Positions 8,735-17,503 of a stretch of DNA of 34,083 bases are shown here, piece by piece. Under the pieces are notes generated by a model. That model saw only the letters and a list, made by a program, of their open reading frames with translations, did not search any database and was not told where the DNA came from. Both the position numbers and the translations under genes were made by a program. The first letter of the stretch is position 1. Each line of letters starts with the position of its first letter. Location of the stretch: the NCBI GenBank assembly GCA_016840025.1, contig JAEOTF010000059.1, positions 1 to 34,083 on the forward strand, given 5' to 3'. This DNA is from Candidatus Hodarchaeota archaeon. Its GTDB lineage: Archaea > Asgardarchaeota > Heimdallarchaeia > Hodarchaeales > YT1-039.

Positions 8735-9670
8735 TTGCGGAAGAAGTTCAGAACATTTTGGGCTATTCTCGAATTAATACGCGCTCCTCATCCAATAATG
8801 GCTGCTATCGCAGCAGTTACAGGTGCAATAGTTTCAGCAAGGCTTATGAATGTAGCTATACATATTCCAGCGGCTCTTATTGCTCTTTGGATTCCTGCTT
8901 TAATTGTTGGTTCTAGTCAAGCGCTCAATGATTATTTTGATATAGATGTTGATATTCGTAATCAACGTTTTGATCGTCCATTAGCAAGGGGAGAATTACG
9001 TCCTAGGTTGGTTCGCGATTTAGCAATTTGCGGTCTCTTAAGTGGTGTTCTTCTATGTGCTTTTCTAGATCTCTTTCTTTATCAACTTGGGGGTATTCTA
9101 ACTCTAGCTTGTGCAGTTCTATCTTTGCTCTCATTTTTTTACTCTGCAGGTTTGAAAAACTTCGGAATGATAGGTAATCTAATCGTAGCTCAGAGTTATT
9201 CAAGTCCCTATCTCCTAGGCTCGTACTGTTTGATAGCAATTACAAATTCTAACCCTACAAGTGAAGTAATACTTACAATAACTTGTATGGGTGCTTTAGC
9301 CTTTTTAGCAGGTTGGGGACGCGAAATTATTAAAGACATTCAAGATGTGGAAGGAGACACTGCACATACTCTTGCACGAACAATCGGTGTCAGGGGGGCA
9401 GCTTATATCGCAGTTATTTTACTTTTCCTCGTAGTAGTCATGTCTCCTCTTCCTTTAATTGGCGCATTCAAAAACAATATCGCTTATATGATATCAGGGG
9501 CCATAATGGACGGAATGATCCTTTATTTATGTTATATTATTTTGAAAAATCAGGATGTCGAAACAGCTACTCGCGGGCGTATGTTAAGTCGTAATATTAT
9601 CCTTGTTGGCTGCATTGCTTTCTTGCTTGCTTCTTTAACTCAGGGTGGGGCCTTAACTTTCAGTATTTAG
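8735..9670 (+). CDS. UbiA-family prenyltransferase, probably DGGGP synthase
   Basis: A 311-residue polytopic enzyme of the UbiA superfamily. The first aspartate motif NDYFDIDVD lies at residues 65-73 and continues with the family pattern RFDRPLARGE; the second, DIQDVEGD, lies at 201-208. Both bind the Mg-diphosphate of the prenyl donor. Spacing and the short N-terminus ending in LIRAPHPIMAAIA resemble archaeal digeranylgeranylglyceryl phosphate synthase, which adds the second geranylgeranyl chain in ether-lipid synthesis. Menaquinone or heme O branches of the family cannot be fully excluded, because no other pathway gene lies nearby. The start is TTG; an in-frame TAG at 8717-8719 leaves only this start, or non-standard codons, upstream of the conserved region. 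Confidence 0.85.
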   Translation: MRKKFRTFWAILELIRAPHPIMAAIAAVTGAIVSARLMNVAIHIPAALIALWIPALIVGSSQALNDYFDIDVDIRNQRFDRPLARGELRPRLVRDLAICGLLSGVLLCAFLDLFLYQLGGILTLACAVLSLLSFFYSAGLKNFGMIGNLIVAQSYSSPYLLGSYCLIAITNSNPTSEVILTITCMGALAFLAGWGREIIKDIQDVEGDTAHTLARTIGVRGAAYIAVILLFLVVVMSPLPLIGAFKNNIAYMISGAIMDGMILYLCYIILKNQDVETATRGRMLSRNIILVGCIAFLLASLTQGGALTFSI

Positions 9671-9715
9671 GTAAAAATTCAGTTTCAGCTATTTTTACTG
9701 GCATTTAGTTGTTGA

Positions 9716-11782
9716 TCATGATGCTGTATGACCTCGTTGAAACTTTAGATTGTGAATCCTACCTTCAAACCAAACCCCTTTTCCTTCTACTCTCCGTAAT
9801 GATTGGCCTGTTATCGGGTGTACAGCTTTAATCTTCGTCCATTCCTTCAAATGGTTTATATGCGCTGTATACATATTCATATCAAACCAAACAACATCAT
9901 TGTCCTTGAGATACCCTTTACAGATCATACATCTTTGAAAATTATCAATAAGCGCAGGCGGGAGATCTACCCTAGCTGATGAACTCCACATAAAGAAATC
10001 ATACAAGAACTGGACAGATTCATTGATATATCTGGCAGCTATAATCGCTTCATTGGTTGTAAGGGTAAGAATAGTATTTCTTGATGCTTGAGCTTGATGC
10101 TTGGGATTGAGAGGTTCTGTCGAAATAAAAATAGCTCCACCAATGAAATGCCCTTCACGCCGTAATTGTGTCATCTTCCCAATCAAGGTGTCAATATATT
10201 TTTTTCCTTGTGATTCTATATTTTTTACCTTTTTGCATTCTACTATAAACTCTATTCCTTCCTTTGTCGTGCAATATACGTCCAATTGATGCTCAATCAC
10301 CTTTCCATCCCCTATTCTTTCATCATGTATCGCATTGAAGCCCATAAAATCCAATAATTTTTTCGTACCAATTTCAATGTCTTTCCAATCCCCTGTGAAT
10401 AATTTCCTAAGCTCATCAATTTGTGTTCTGCTAGGATGGGTAAGCCCAGCATCAGATGGGGTACATGCTATGTCTGATGGCATATCTTGGCATGTGAATC
10501 CATGGTATTCATGTTGTAGAGTATCATCTATCATTGTCTCAGGAGTAAGTTCTCGAATAGCTGGTTTCAATTCTTTCTCATGCTGAAAAGAAGATATTTT
10601 AGACATTGAAACTATTTCAGTTTCTTGAGTTATCTCAAACGGTATCTCCTTTTCTTGAAACAATGATTCTTTTTCTTCTATAATTAGCTTTTTTAGACAC
10701 TTCAGTTTGGAAATAAGATTAACTTGTAGAGATTTAGCCTCATTCATTCTCGGGGACCGAAATCCTACAAGGATTCTGATAGGAACATTTTCAACGGCTT
10801 TAACAAGTTGATGTTGTTTTTCTTCGGATGAAATTAGATTTGATCTTGTTCTTCTGCTCAGTATTTCATTTTCCAATGTATTTGCTTGTTCTTTTAATTT
10901 ATTTAATCTTGAAAATATTTCTATTTCAGTTTTCTGGCCTTTTTCACTTTGCTTCTTTTTGTACTGGTACCGGTTATACTTTTTTCGGATTTGTAGCTTG
11001 ATTTCTTCTAATTGTGGTTCGATTTGTACTCTTTTGTCATCATGAAATGCAAGAGAAAATTCAATTTCATCAATTTTTGGAGTAATTTTAGCAAGGTCAG
11101 AAAAAGAAGTAGCTTGATAAATTTCCTTCTCAATCTCTTTGATGCTGTGTAAAGGTGATGTAATTTTCGCTTTTTTACGTCGTTCAACCCATGTTATAAC
11201 ACTTATTGCAAGAGTCTTGAAAGCTTCATCGACATTAATACTCCATTTAGCTGATGTTTCTAAATAAGGAACATTAAACCCATATTTCTTCGTTATATTA
11301 TTCAAGTGCTTAACATACTTTCTTGCTTGATTTGGGCCAATATGTCTAGGATCATCATCTGCTCGGAGATCTGATTTATTTCCAATTATCACAAAAGGAA
11401 CTATTCCGTGACCAGAATATTCTGTCAAGTGATTAAGCCATGTTGGTACATTTTTGAATGTTGAGGGAGCAGTAATGTCAAATAGAACTAAAGCTCCATG
11501 TGCACCTGCAAAATACTTCTTAGCTACCTCAAAAAAACGAGGCTGACCCGCAAGATCCCATATTTGAAACCGTACGAGTTCTTTTTTCCCCTTGTACTCT
11601 ATTTCAACCTCTTTTTGAGAGAAATCTGCTCCAATCGTCATTTTGTAAGGGGTATCTGTAGTACTCCCCATCCACCATTCAACTATATCATCTCCAGGGA
11701 GATTTTCCCCCATAAAACTCTTTCGAAGGGTAGTCTTACCAGTTCCCCCTTCACCAATGAGGACGATTTTGAAGATTCGCAA
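9716..11782 (-). CDS. Rab/Ras-like GTPase fused to coiled coil, PD-(D/E)XK nuclease-like and C2H2-type modules
   Basis: A 688-residue fusion. Residues 1-200 are a small GTPase with every G motif: G1 GEGGTGKTT at 10-18, switch I Thr49, G3 WDLAGQ at 75-80, G4 NKSD at 135-138, G5 ETSAK at 175-179. Residues 210-375 are strongly charged and helical (coiled coil). After a linker, residues 455-590 resemble an Mrr-like restriction endonuclease fold: helix with LLDFMGF, D501 in QLDVY, then E515-x-K517 in FIVECKK, and the later strand GAIFIST. Near the C-terminus C618-x2-C621-x19-H641-x2-H644 could bind zinc. The TTG start is forced: TGA lies two codons before it. No lipidation Cys is seen at the end. 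I infer a GTP-controlled nuclease or DNA-binding switch; the catalytic core could also be inactive. Confidence 0.88.
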   Translation of the reverse strand: MRIFKIVLIGEGGTGKTTLRKSFMGENLPGDDIVEWWMGSTTDTPYKMTIGADFSQKEVEIEYKGKKELVRFQIWDLAGQPRFFEVAKKYFAGAHGALVLFDITAPSTFKNVPTWLNHLTEYSGHGIVPFVIIGNKSDLRADDDPRHIGPNQARKYVKHLNNITKKYGFNVPYLETSAKWSINVDEAFKTLAISVITWVERRKKAKITSPLHSIKEIEKEIYQATSFSDLAKITPKIDEIEFSLAFHDDKRVQIEPQLEEIKLQIRKKYNRYQYKKKQSEKGQKTEIEIFSRLNKLKEQANTLENEILSRRTRSNLISSEEKQHQLVKAVENVPIRILVGFRSPRMNEAKSLQVNLISKLKCLKKLIIEEKESLFQEKEIPFEITQETEIVSMSKISSFQHEKELKPAIRELTPETMIDDTLQHEYHGFTCQDMPSDIACTPSDAGLTHPSRTQIDELRKLFTGDWKDIEIGTKKLLDFMGFNAIHDERIGDGKVIEHQLDVYCTTKEGIEFIVECKKVKNIESQGKKYIDTLIGKMTQLRREGHFIGGAIFISTEPLNPKHQAQASRNTILTLTTNEAIIAARYINESVQFLYDFFMWSSSARVDLPPALIDNFQRCMICKGYLKDNDVVWFDMNMYTAHINHLKEWTKIKAVHPITGQSLRRVEGKGVWFEGRIHNLKFQRGHTAS

Positions 11783-11820
11783 TTTTCAGCGATTTCCATA
11801 CAATTTGATTCAAAATGTTG

Positions 11821-11827
11821 TTATAAG
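11821..11827 (-). promoter_or_regulatory. TATA-like box for the GTPase fusion gene
   Basis: On the minus strand CTTATAA lies about 42 nt before the TTG start at 11782, giving a predicted leader of about 15 nt. It suggests the gene can be transcribed apart from the 7-TM gene upstream. Confidence 0.35.
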
Positions 11828-11843
11828 TCTTGATATGAAGAAT

Positions 11844-12662
11844 CTAGGGTTGAGGAATGCCTATTTTGGATCTAAACCAATTTGGAAGAGTATACCCTAT
11901 TGTTATCAGTAAAAATGAACATACAAGTAGTATACGAATAACAACTATTATTATGGGATTTGATGAAAAAGTAGCATCAACTGGTGCAAAAATCCCATAA
12001 CTTGAACATCCAACTCCGATTAGGCGTGCTTTCCATCTAGTATTCATTGATGAAGTTTTTACACTTACCCAAAGGAATACTCCTCCTACAACGACTAGAA
12101 AGATGAGTATGTATAATATTACACATATTCCTGGAATACCGATAAATCGGGTATCTGGTAACCCAGTATCTTCTGGAACAGAGAATTTTACTATTCCTTC
12201 TGCAGTAATATACTTCGATCCATTCTCTATTTCTTCTGTGGTCTTCGTAAATGGAAGAAGAATATATGTAAATATAATAAAAATGAGATTAAGTAGTGTT
12301 ATAGCACTTAATGCATATTTTCGCCATTCTTTCTTTATTAGAGAAAATACGATATGTATCCATGCCCATCCAGCTATTGGAGGTCCCCATATTGAGATAT
12401 AGACTTGTGTTTTATAAGGAAGAGCCTCTCCTGTTAGAATTATCGCTAAAAACTGTGCTGTACCTCCTAACCAAGGTGCTCCGAGTCCAACAATTCCAAG
12501 ACCTGTGAGGAAGTGAGGAAGATCAAAACTACCTTTTTTACGCGATTTTAACATAAAATATAATCCAATACCTAATGTAATTATACCAATTCCAAGTGAT
12601 GTTAACCCAATTAAGATACCAAGATCTTGTAGGTCTGAGAGAGCCATTTTATAATTCACCAC
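11844..12662 (-). CDS. Seven-TM membrane protein of unknown function
   Basis: Seven hydrophobic segments can be counted in 272 residues, roughly at 15-38, 50-78, 86-110, 116-138, 172-198, 211-230 and 236-262, with a short loop containing charged residues between the fourth and fifth. No rhodopsin-type lysine occurs in the last helix, and I recognise no family. The frame starts GTG-GTG at 12662, but a TATATAT at 12666-12672 would place the transcript start near 12644, so the ATG at 12647-12645 (residue 6) is the more likely start. It lies between the lipid kinase (50 nt upstream) and the GTPase fusion (61 nt downstream), all in one direction, which raises the idea of a receptor or membrane partner for the GTPase; that is inference from position. 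Confidence 0.8.
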   Translation of the reverse strand: MVNYKMALSDLQDLGILIGLTSLGIGIITLGIGLYFMLKSRKKGSFDLPHFLTGLGIVGLGAPWLGGTAQFLAIILTGEALPYKTQVYISIWGPPIAGWAWIHIVFSLIKKEWRKYALSAITLLNLIFIIFTYILLPFTKTTEEIENGSKYITAEGIVKFSVPEDTGLPDTRFIGIPGICVILYILIFLVVVGGVFLWVSVKTSSMNTRWKARLIGVGCSSYGIFAPVDATFSSNPIIIVVIRILLVCSFLLITIGYTLPNWFRSKIGIPQP

Positions 12663-12665
12663 ATG

Positions 12666-12672
12666 ATATATA
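12666..12672 (-). promoter_or_regulatory. TATATAT box affecting start choice of the 7-TM gene
   Basis: The minus-strand TATATAT sits only 4 nt before the GTG at 12662 and about 22 nt before the ATG at 12647. Archaeal TATA spacing fits a leaderless message from the ATG. Confidence 0.4.
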
Positions 12673-12712
12673 GTCTTCTCTAGATTATTTTTCTGGGTAA
12701 ATAGATTTTTGT

Positions 12713-13651
12713 TTATGATGATTCAGATTCTATAATAAGATTGGGCGTAGCTAGTACAGTCAATCCGCGTGGGATTACTTCATATTTTACAGGAAGAGGA
12801 CCAACAACTTCTCCATCTAATTGATAAAGGTAAGGGTTATCTGCATCAGATGCTTCGATTTCTACTTTTTTGGAACGGAATATAGAGACTCTAGGATGGG
12901 TTTTGTGTGTTCCAGAATATAACTTTGGAAATAATCGAAGTATTGTCCACTTACTTACCTTTCTAACAATACAAATGTCAAATAAATCATCCTGTACATC
13001 TGCATCTGGGCAAATATGCATTCCTGCTCCATATCGTGGTCCATTAGCTACAGCCGCTAATATAAGTTCATCGGTAACTTCTTCGTTATCTAAACGTAAA
13101 GTTATTTCTTGTGTTTTGAAGCTTATAAGACCCTTTAGAAGACAAGATATATAATTTGCGGTTCCTGGCATCCATTTACGCCCTCTATTACTTCTATCTG
13201 AAACCTCTGAATCTAATCCTTGGCTAGCAATGCCCGCAAAGTACCGTACTTGAACTCCATCTTCACTTGTTGCTTTTCCTAGATCACATTTTATTTTTTT
13301 ACCATTAAGAAGAGTTTGGTAAGCTTCTTCATTATCTTCGGATATATAAAGTGCGGCAGCAATATCGTTCCCAGTTCCCAAAGGGAGAGCTCCAAAAGCT
13401 GTTTTTTGGGGATTTCCCGTCATTATTCCATTGATTATTTCGTTAGAAGTTCCATCTCCTCCTCCACACACAACTAAATCATAATTACTGGTCGCAGCAT
13501 CTCGTGCAATATCAATAGCATGTCTGGGTGCTTCAGTATGTGCAACATCAAATTCTAGTCCTAATTCAAGTAATCTTTTCTCAACTTTAGGCCATTTTTT
13601 CTTCACTCGCCCTCCACAAGAAGCAGGATTTACAATTATTAGTGTATTCAT
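12713..13651 (-). CDS. Diacylglycerol/lipid kinase, YegS/DgkB family
   Basis: A 312-residue lipid kinase. The N-terminal signature NTLIIVNPAS is followed by the nucleotide-binding GGGDGTSNEIING at residues 63-75 and LPLGTGND at 90-96, both diagnostic for the diacylglycerol kinase catalytic domain. The C-terminal half is the expected beta-rich lobe, including PDADVQDDLFDICIV and LDGEVVGPLPV. The family phosphorylates diacylglycerol, sphingosine-like or other lipid alcohols using ATP at the membrane surface. In an archaeon the natural substrate may be an ether lipid or isoprenoid alcohol. It heads the minus-strand group that continues with the 7-TM protein and the GTPase fusion. ATG start; length is normal for the family. 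Confidence 0.93.
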   Translation of the reverse strand: MNTLIIVNPASCGGRVKKKWPKVEKRLLELGLEFDVAHTEAPRHAIDIARDAATSNYDLVVCGGGDGTSNEIINGIMTGNPQKTAFGALPLGTGNDIAAALYISEDNEEAYQTLLNGKKIKCDLGKATSEDGVQVRYFAGIASQGLDSEVSDRSNRGRKWMPGTANYISCLLKGLISFKTQEITLRLDNEEVTDELILAAVANGPRYGAGMHICPDADVQDDLFDICIVRKVSKWTILRLFPKLYSGTHKTHPRVSIFRSKKVEIEASDADNPYLYQLDGEVVGPLPVKYEVIPRGLTVLATPNLIIESESS

Positions 13652-13903
13652 GGATATTACCCGTAGGAGAAAGAGTAAATGCTTTCAAATCGATAGAATG
13701 AATTTAAGGAAATATGTTAATAAGACTAACCTTACTTAACCACTATATTGACAGCTGACTGGTTTCAATTTAAAATCCTTTTTAGTTGGTTAGCTCTATC
13801 AAGCTGTTTTTGTCGGAATAAGTGAAGTGCAAAAAATCTAATGGTTACTCTCAAATAATCTCTATACTTATTATTATTGGATGCTTCATTATAGTCCGAA
13901 ACG

Positions 13904-15949
13904 TTGGATGATGACTTGACTGCTCATGATGAAAAACGATTGGATCCTACTCTTGAATTTCTAAAACTAGTTGGCTTTTTTCACAAAGAATTGGATCAGC
14001 AGCTGAGATTAACAATAGCTCGCGTACTTGAAGAAGTTCTTGGGTCTGGACAAGCTATTTATTCAGTCGATGACATAAAGATCATTTTTCAGGCCATAGA
14101 AAAAACCATTAAGCACATAAATTCACAGCAGATCAAAAGATTTCCAGAATTCCTACATCAGAACGTAGTCCTCCAGGAAATACTCACAAGCGGATCAAAA
14201 GAAGACATAGCTGCCATACAAGAAGCTTTTCTTGAAAACCAGCAGTTGCTCCAACAACGAGAAGAAGAAATTTCTCATCAGTCATCAGATATTGAAACTC
14301 TCAATAAACGACTCTATGATGCTTTAAATACGATTAATGAAGAGCAGCAGCAAAATCATGCATTGGTTCAAGAAATTTCTCGTCTTAAAACGCATTTATC
14401 TCAAATTATCAATGAATCAAGTGAACAAATTCACGAAAGCACGTTACAATCCCTCATGACGCTACTTGATTCCACAAATTCTCAGGAACTACAGTTACAA
14501 AAAACAAAACTAGAAGATGCAATTCGTGAGAAAGACCAACTTGCATCAGATATCAAATCTCTCGACAAAGCTCTTCATGACCTTAAAATCCAGTATTATC
14601 AAGTTTTAGAGAAAATTGATTCTCAAGCTCAGGAGATTGAGGAAGTATTACAAGAAAACAGTCGTCTAAGGGATCTAGTAGAAGAACAAGAGAGAGTCGA
14701 AATTCAAGTCCCAATTACTCGTTCTATGGATCTTTCTCCGACGCCTCGTTCCGATTTTCCTATAAGTACCACAAAAATTGAGGAAACCGAGAGTGAAATA
14801 GTAAAAACAGGATCATTACCAGAAGAGAACCTGCTAAACCTCGCTGATCAACTTGAAGCTCGTCTTGAGGTAGCTTTAAGCTCCTTTAAAGACTTAGACC
14901 AAAAAGAACCTGTTACCGCTGAAGGACCTCCTGATCTTCCTGTGGCAGCTGCTGAAGGTTCTCCTTCTAAACCAATAGAATCATTAGAATCAATTGAGGA
15001 AGATTCTGCTGAATTTTTTGACTCCATTTCTCTCCCAGAGCAATCTATTGAGATTAATCACTCACAAAAACCATTGTCTACCTCTGTGATTTCTAAAACT
15101 GGAATTTCAGAAGAAATTGAACTACCTACCACCGAAGTTTCTGAGGAATCTGAACCTTCTGATGAAGAAACTATCTTCCCGAGTCCATCAGCTCAAACAG
15201 AAGAAGATATTCAAGCCCCTATTTCTAAACAGGACAGTGAAATGATTTCTCAAGCTCTTCCTGTTGCTCGAATCAAGAAGAAAATTGTCGGTTCTCTCAA
15301 TGAACTATTTGAAAAAGCACCAGTTGTACCAGAAGACAATACTATTACAAAAACCGCTGGAATCATTGAACAGCGGTTTGAAGAATTAATATCAACTAAA
15401 TCGCCGATTAACGGTTTAGAATCCCGTGATGTAGAACAAGAAGACCGCTCTGGACCGATTGTGCAAGAATTTGATTCATTAGCAGAGTCCCGCGAGCACT
15501 TTTCCTCAGATACTGATGTTAGCAGCATCCCAGAGAAATTTTCACAAGTCTATGATGAAACTGAGAAACAGGATATATTTTCACTTCCAAAAGAGTTTTC
15601 TATAGGAGAAGCTCCTAGTAGAAGAGAACCTGATGCTTTTTTTGATTGGGACCCAATGGATGTCTTTTCTAAAGATGAAGTACAGACTCCTACAGATCCT
15701 CAAAGGAGTACTCCACAGCGAAGGTATCCTACTCTGATACCTATTATCATTGAAAAAGACAAGACACAGATTGAGGGACTTAATAAAAAGCATGCTAAAG
15801 CTCTCAAAAAACATTTCAAGGTTAAAAATATTAATGACATATTACAACTTGATCCAAAAGCTGCAGCTAAGAAATTAGGCAGAAAAATTAAACCTGAAAT
15901 GGTCGTAAGTTGGAAACGTCAAGCAAAAATATTGCTAGAACAGCTCTGA
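13904..15949 (+). CDS. Long coiled-coil protein with C-terminal helix-hairpin-helix-like domain
   Basis: A 681-residue protein with no membrane segment. Residues 1-95 form a compact helical region, about 100-265 are a near-continuous heptad-rich coiled coil, about 270-600 are acidic, rich in Ser, Glu and Pro and probably disordered, and about 610-681 form a helical module with IEGLNKKHAKALKKHF and later QLDPKAAAKKLG. That last module resembles the helix-hairpin-helix-like repeats of DUF4332/HHH_5, which bind DNA or partner proteins. The TTG start follows an in-frame TAG at 13892-13894. It is divergent from the lipid kinase. Its function is unknown; a scaffold or tether linking nucleic acid to another structure is a guess. 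TATA-like CTATACTTATT lies about 35 nt upstream. Confidence 0.82.
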   Translation: MDDDLTAHDEKRLDPTLEFLKLVGFFHKELDQQLRLTIARVLEEVLGSGQAIYSVDDIKIIFQAIEKTIKHINSQQIKRFPEFLHQNVVLQEILTSGSKEDIAAIQEAFLENQQLLQQREEEISHQSSDIETLNKRLYDALNTINEEQQQNHALVQEISRLKTHLSQIINESSEQIHESTLQSLMTLLDSTNSQELQLQKTKLEDAIREKDQLASDIKSLDKALHDLKIQYYQVLEKIDSQAQEIEEVLQENSRLRDLVEEQERVEIQVPITRSMDLSPTPRSDFPISTTKIEETESEIVKTGSLPEENLLNLADQLEARLEVALSSFKDLDQKEPVTAEGPPDLPVAAAEGSPSKPIESLESIEEDSAEFFDSISLPEQSIEINHSQKPLSTSVISKTGISEEIELPTTEVSEESEPSDEETIFPSPSAQTEEDIQAPISKQDSEMISQALPVARIKKKIVGSLNELFEKAPVVPEDNTITKTAGIIEQRFEELISTKSPINGLESRDVEQEDRSGPIVQEFDSLAESREHFSSDTDVSSIPEKFSQVYDETEKQDIFSLPKEFSIGEAPSRREPDAFFDWDPMDVFSKDEVQTPTDPQRSTPQRRYPTLIPIIIEKDKTQIEGLNKKHAKALKKHFKVKNINDILQLDPKAAAKKLGRKIKPEMVVSWKRQAKILLEQL

Positions 15950-16238
15950 ATTTCTAATTTTTGAAATGGCAAACCTGAATAACTTCTTTTCTTTGTGACT
16001 ATTAATTAGAATCAATCAAGAAATGTGCAATCCTAAAATTTTGCTAAAAGTCTATTCTATCTCTGTAGCACTCTATACTTTTAATGTAAAAATTTAGATA
16101 AATATTTTGAATAATATTTAAGTAACGAACAGCTTCCGCCTTCTGAAAAGGGAATGAAGTGATAAATAAGGCTTAGCAGGTTGTAAAAGAATTTTTTAAA
16201 ATCATCCTTGTCAATTATATTCTTCTGGGGATAGTATA
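15950..16238. other. Intergenic region before the histidine kinase
   Basis: 289 nt of AT-rich DNA with T-rich patches just after the coiled-coil gene and AT-rich segments near 16090-16125 that could hold a promoter. No conserved RNA fold or remnant protein was recognised. Confidence 0.4.
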
Positions 16239-17474
16239 TTGAAAGAAAGCTTAAAAAAATGCTTGAAAAGAGAAGATGTCCCAGTAGATGTTATAGAGCT
16301 AATTAAAGTGGAGCTATCTAAACGGAAACGACTTTAATATGCATTAAAAGAAAGTGAACAAAAGTTCCAAGCACTTACAGAATCTGTATTAGTAGGAATC
16401 CTAGTTATCCAAAATGGACTAATTAAGTATACTAACAAGACATTGGCTAAAAACCTTGGCTTTAAATACAATGAATTATTAGATAGGGACGTAAATGATC
16501 TTCTTACAGAACATGTTCATTCAGATGATTTGTCATTAGTAAAAGAACAAGCTAAAAAGATAGAAACAAGCACTAAAGAAGGATTTAAGTGGAAATCCCA
16601 GATTAGAGTCATAACAAAAACTGAAAAAATACGATGGAATGAAATTTCTTTACAGTCAATCAAATATCAACAAATACCAGCTATTTTAGTAACATTGGTT
16701 GATATCACTAAACAAAAACGTGGAGATCAAGAATATGAACGCCTTCTTCAACGTTTGATTCAGGCAAACACCGCTCTTTACGAACGAGAAAAAGAACTCC
16801 ATGATGTTAATACCGAATTGCGAGATTTCGCCCATATTGTTGCCCATGACCTTAAAGCACCACTTCGAGGAATTAAATCCCTCATAGACTTGTTAAGCGC
16901 TGATTATATGGATAAATTGAATGCTAATGGCAAAGAACTTCTATCATTACTATCGGGTCGCGTTAAAACCATGCACGACCTAATTCATGGAATACTTGAA
17001 TATTCACGGATTGGCCGTGATAAAGAAGAGCAAGTAGAGATCAATTTGAAAGATCTCCTTTCAGAAGTTATTGATTTACTAGGTTCTCCTGATAATATTG
17101 AGATACAAATTGCACAAGACTTGCCCTTTTTGGTGGGTGGGCGTACCCGCTTATTTCAAATCTTTCAAAATTTACTTTCCAATGCAGTTAAATTTATGGA
17201 CAAGCCTAAAGGACTAATTCGAGTTCACTGTGAAGATATAGAAGAATATTGGAAATTTAGTGTTATTGATAATGGTCCTGGGATTGAAGAGAAGCATTAC
17301 GAGAAAATTTTTCAGATCTTCCAGACATTAACTCCTAAGGGTCAGCAGGAGAGTACAGGAATAGGATTAACAATGGTACGTAAAATTGTGCAAAGTTACG
17401 GTGGTCGAATATGGGTAGACTCCAAAGTTGGAGAGGGAAGTACATTCTATTTTACATTTCCAAAACAGAGTTAA
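16239..17474 (+). pseudogene. PAS-domain histidine kinase interrupted by an in-frame TAA
   Basis: From TTG 16239 the frame gives a 32-residue lead ending KRKRL, then TAA at 16335-16337, then in the same frame YALKESEQKF and a full PAS domain. PAS kinases normally read KRxExALxESExxF here, so the TAA most likely replaced one codon (GAA to TAA by one base). After the stop, the first standard start in frame is TTG 16443, which would delete the PAS beginning. The rest is intact: PAS to about 16720, a dimerisation helix, H-box FAHIVAHDLKAPLR with His codon at 16845-16847, N-box NLLSNAVKF, G1 DNGPGI, G2 STGIGL. No membrane helix, so cytoplasmic. Either a recent nonsense mutation, a re-initiating shorter kinase, or a sequencing error. 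Confidence 0.8.
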
Positions 17475-17503
17475 ATCCTTTATCTGAATATTTTATCGAA
17501 CGT

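Noticed and set aside
10060..10110. Short direct repeat (CTTGATGCTTGAGCTTGATGCTTG) near 10078-10101
   Set aside because: Lies within the coding sequence of the GTPase fusion and encodes an Ala/Gln-rich helix; only two imperfect units, so not a repeat array.
11844..12662. The 7-TM protein as a rhodopsin or heliorhodopsin
   Set aside because: No lysine lies in the seventh helix for retinal attachment, and none of the usual surrounding motifs is seen.
16239..17474. Kinase stop codon read through as pyrrolysine or selenocysteine
   Set aside because: The stop is TAA; pyrrolysine uses TAG and selenocysteine TGA. Loss of function or a sequence error explains it better.
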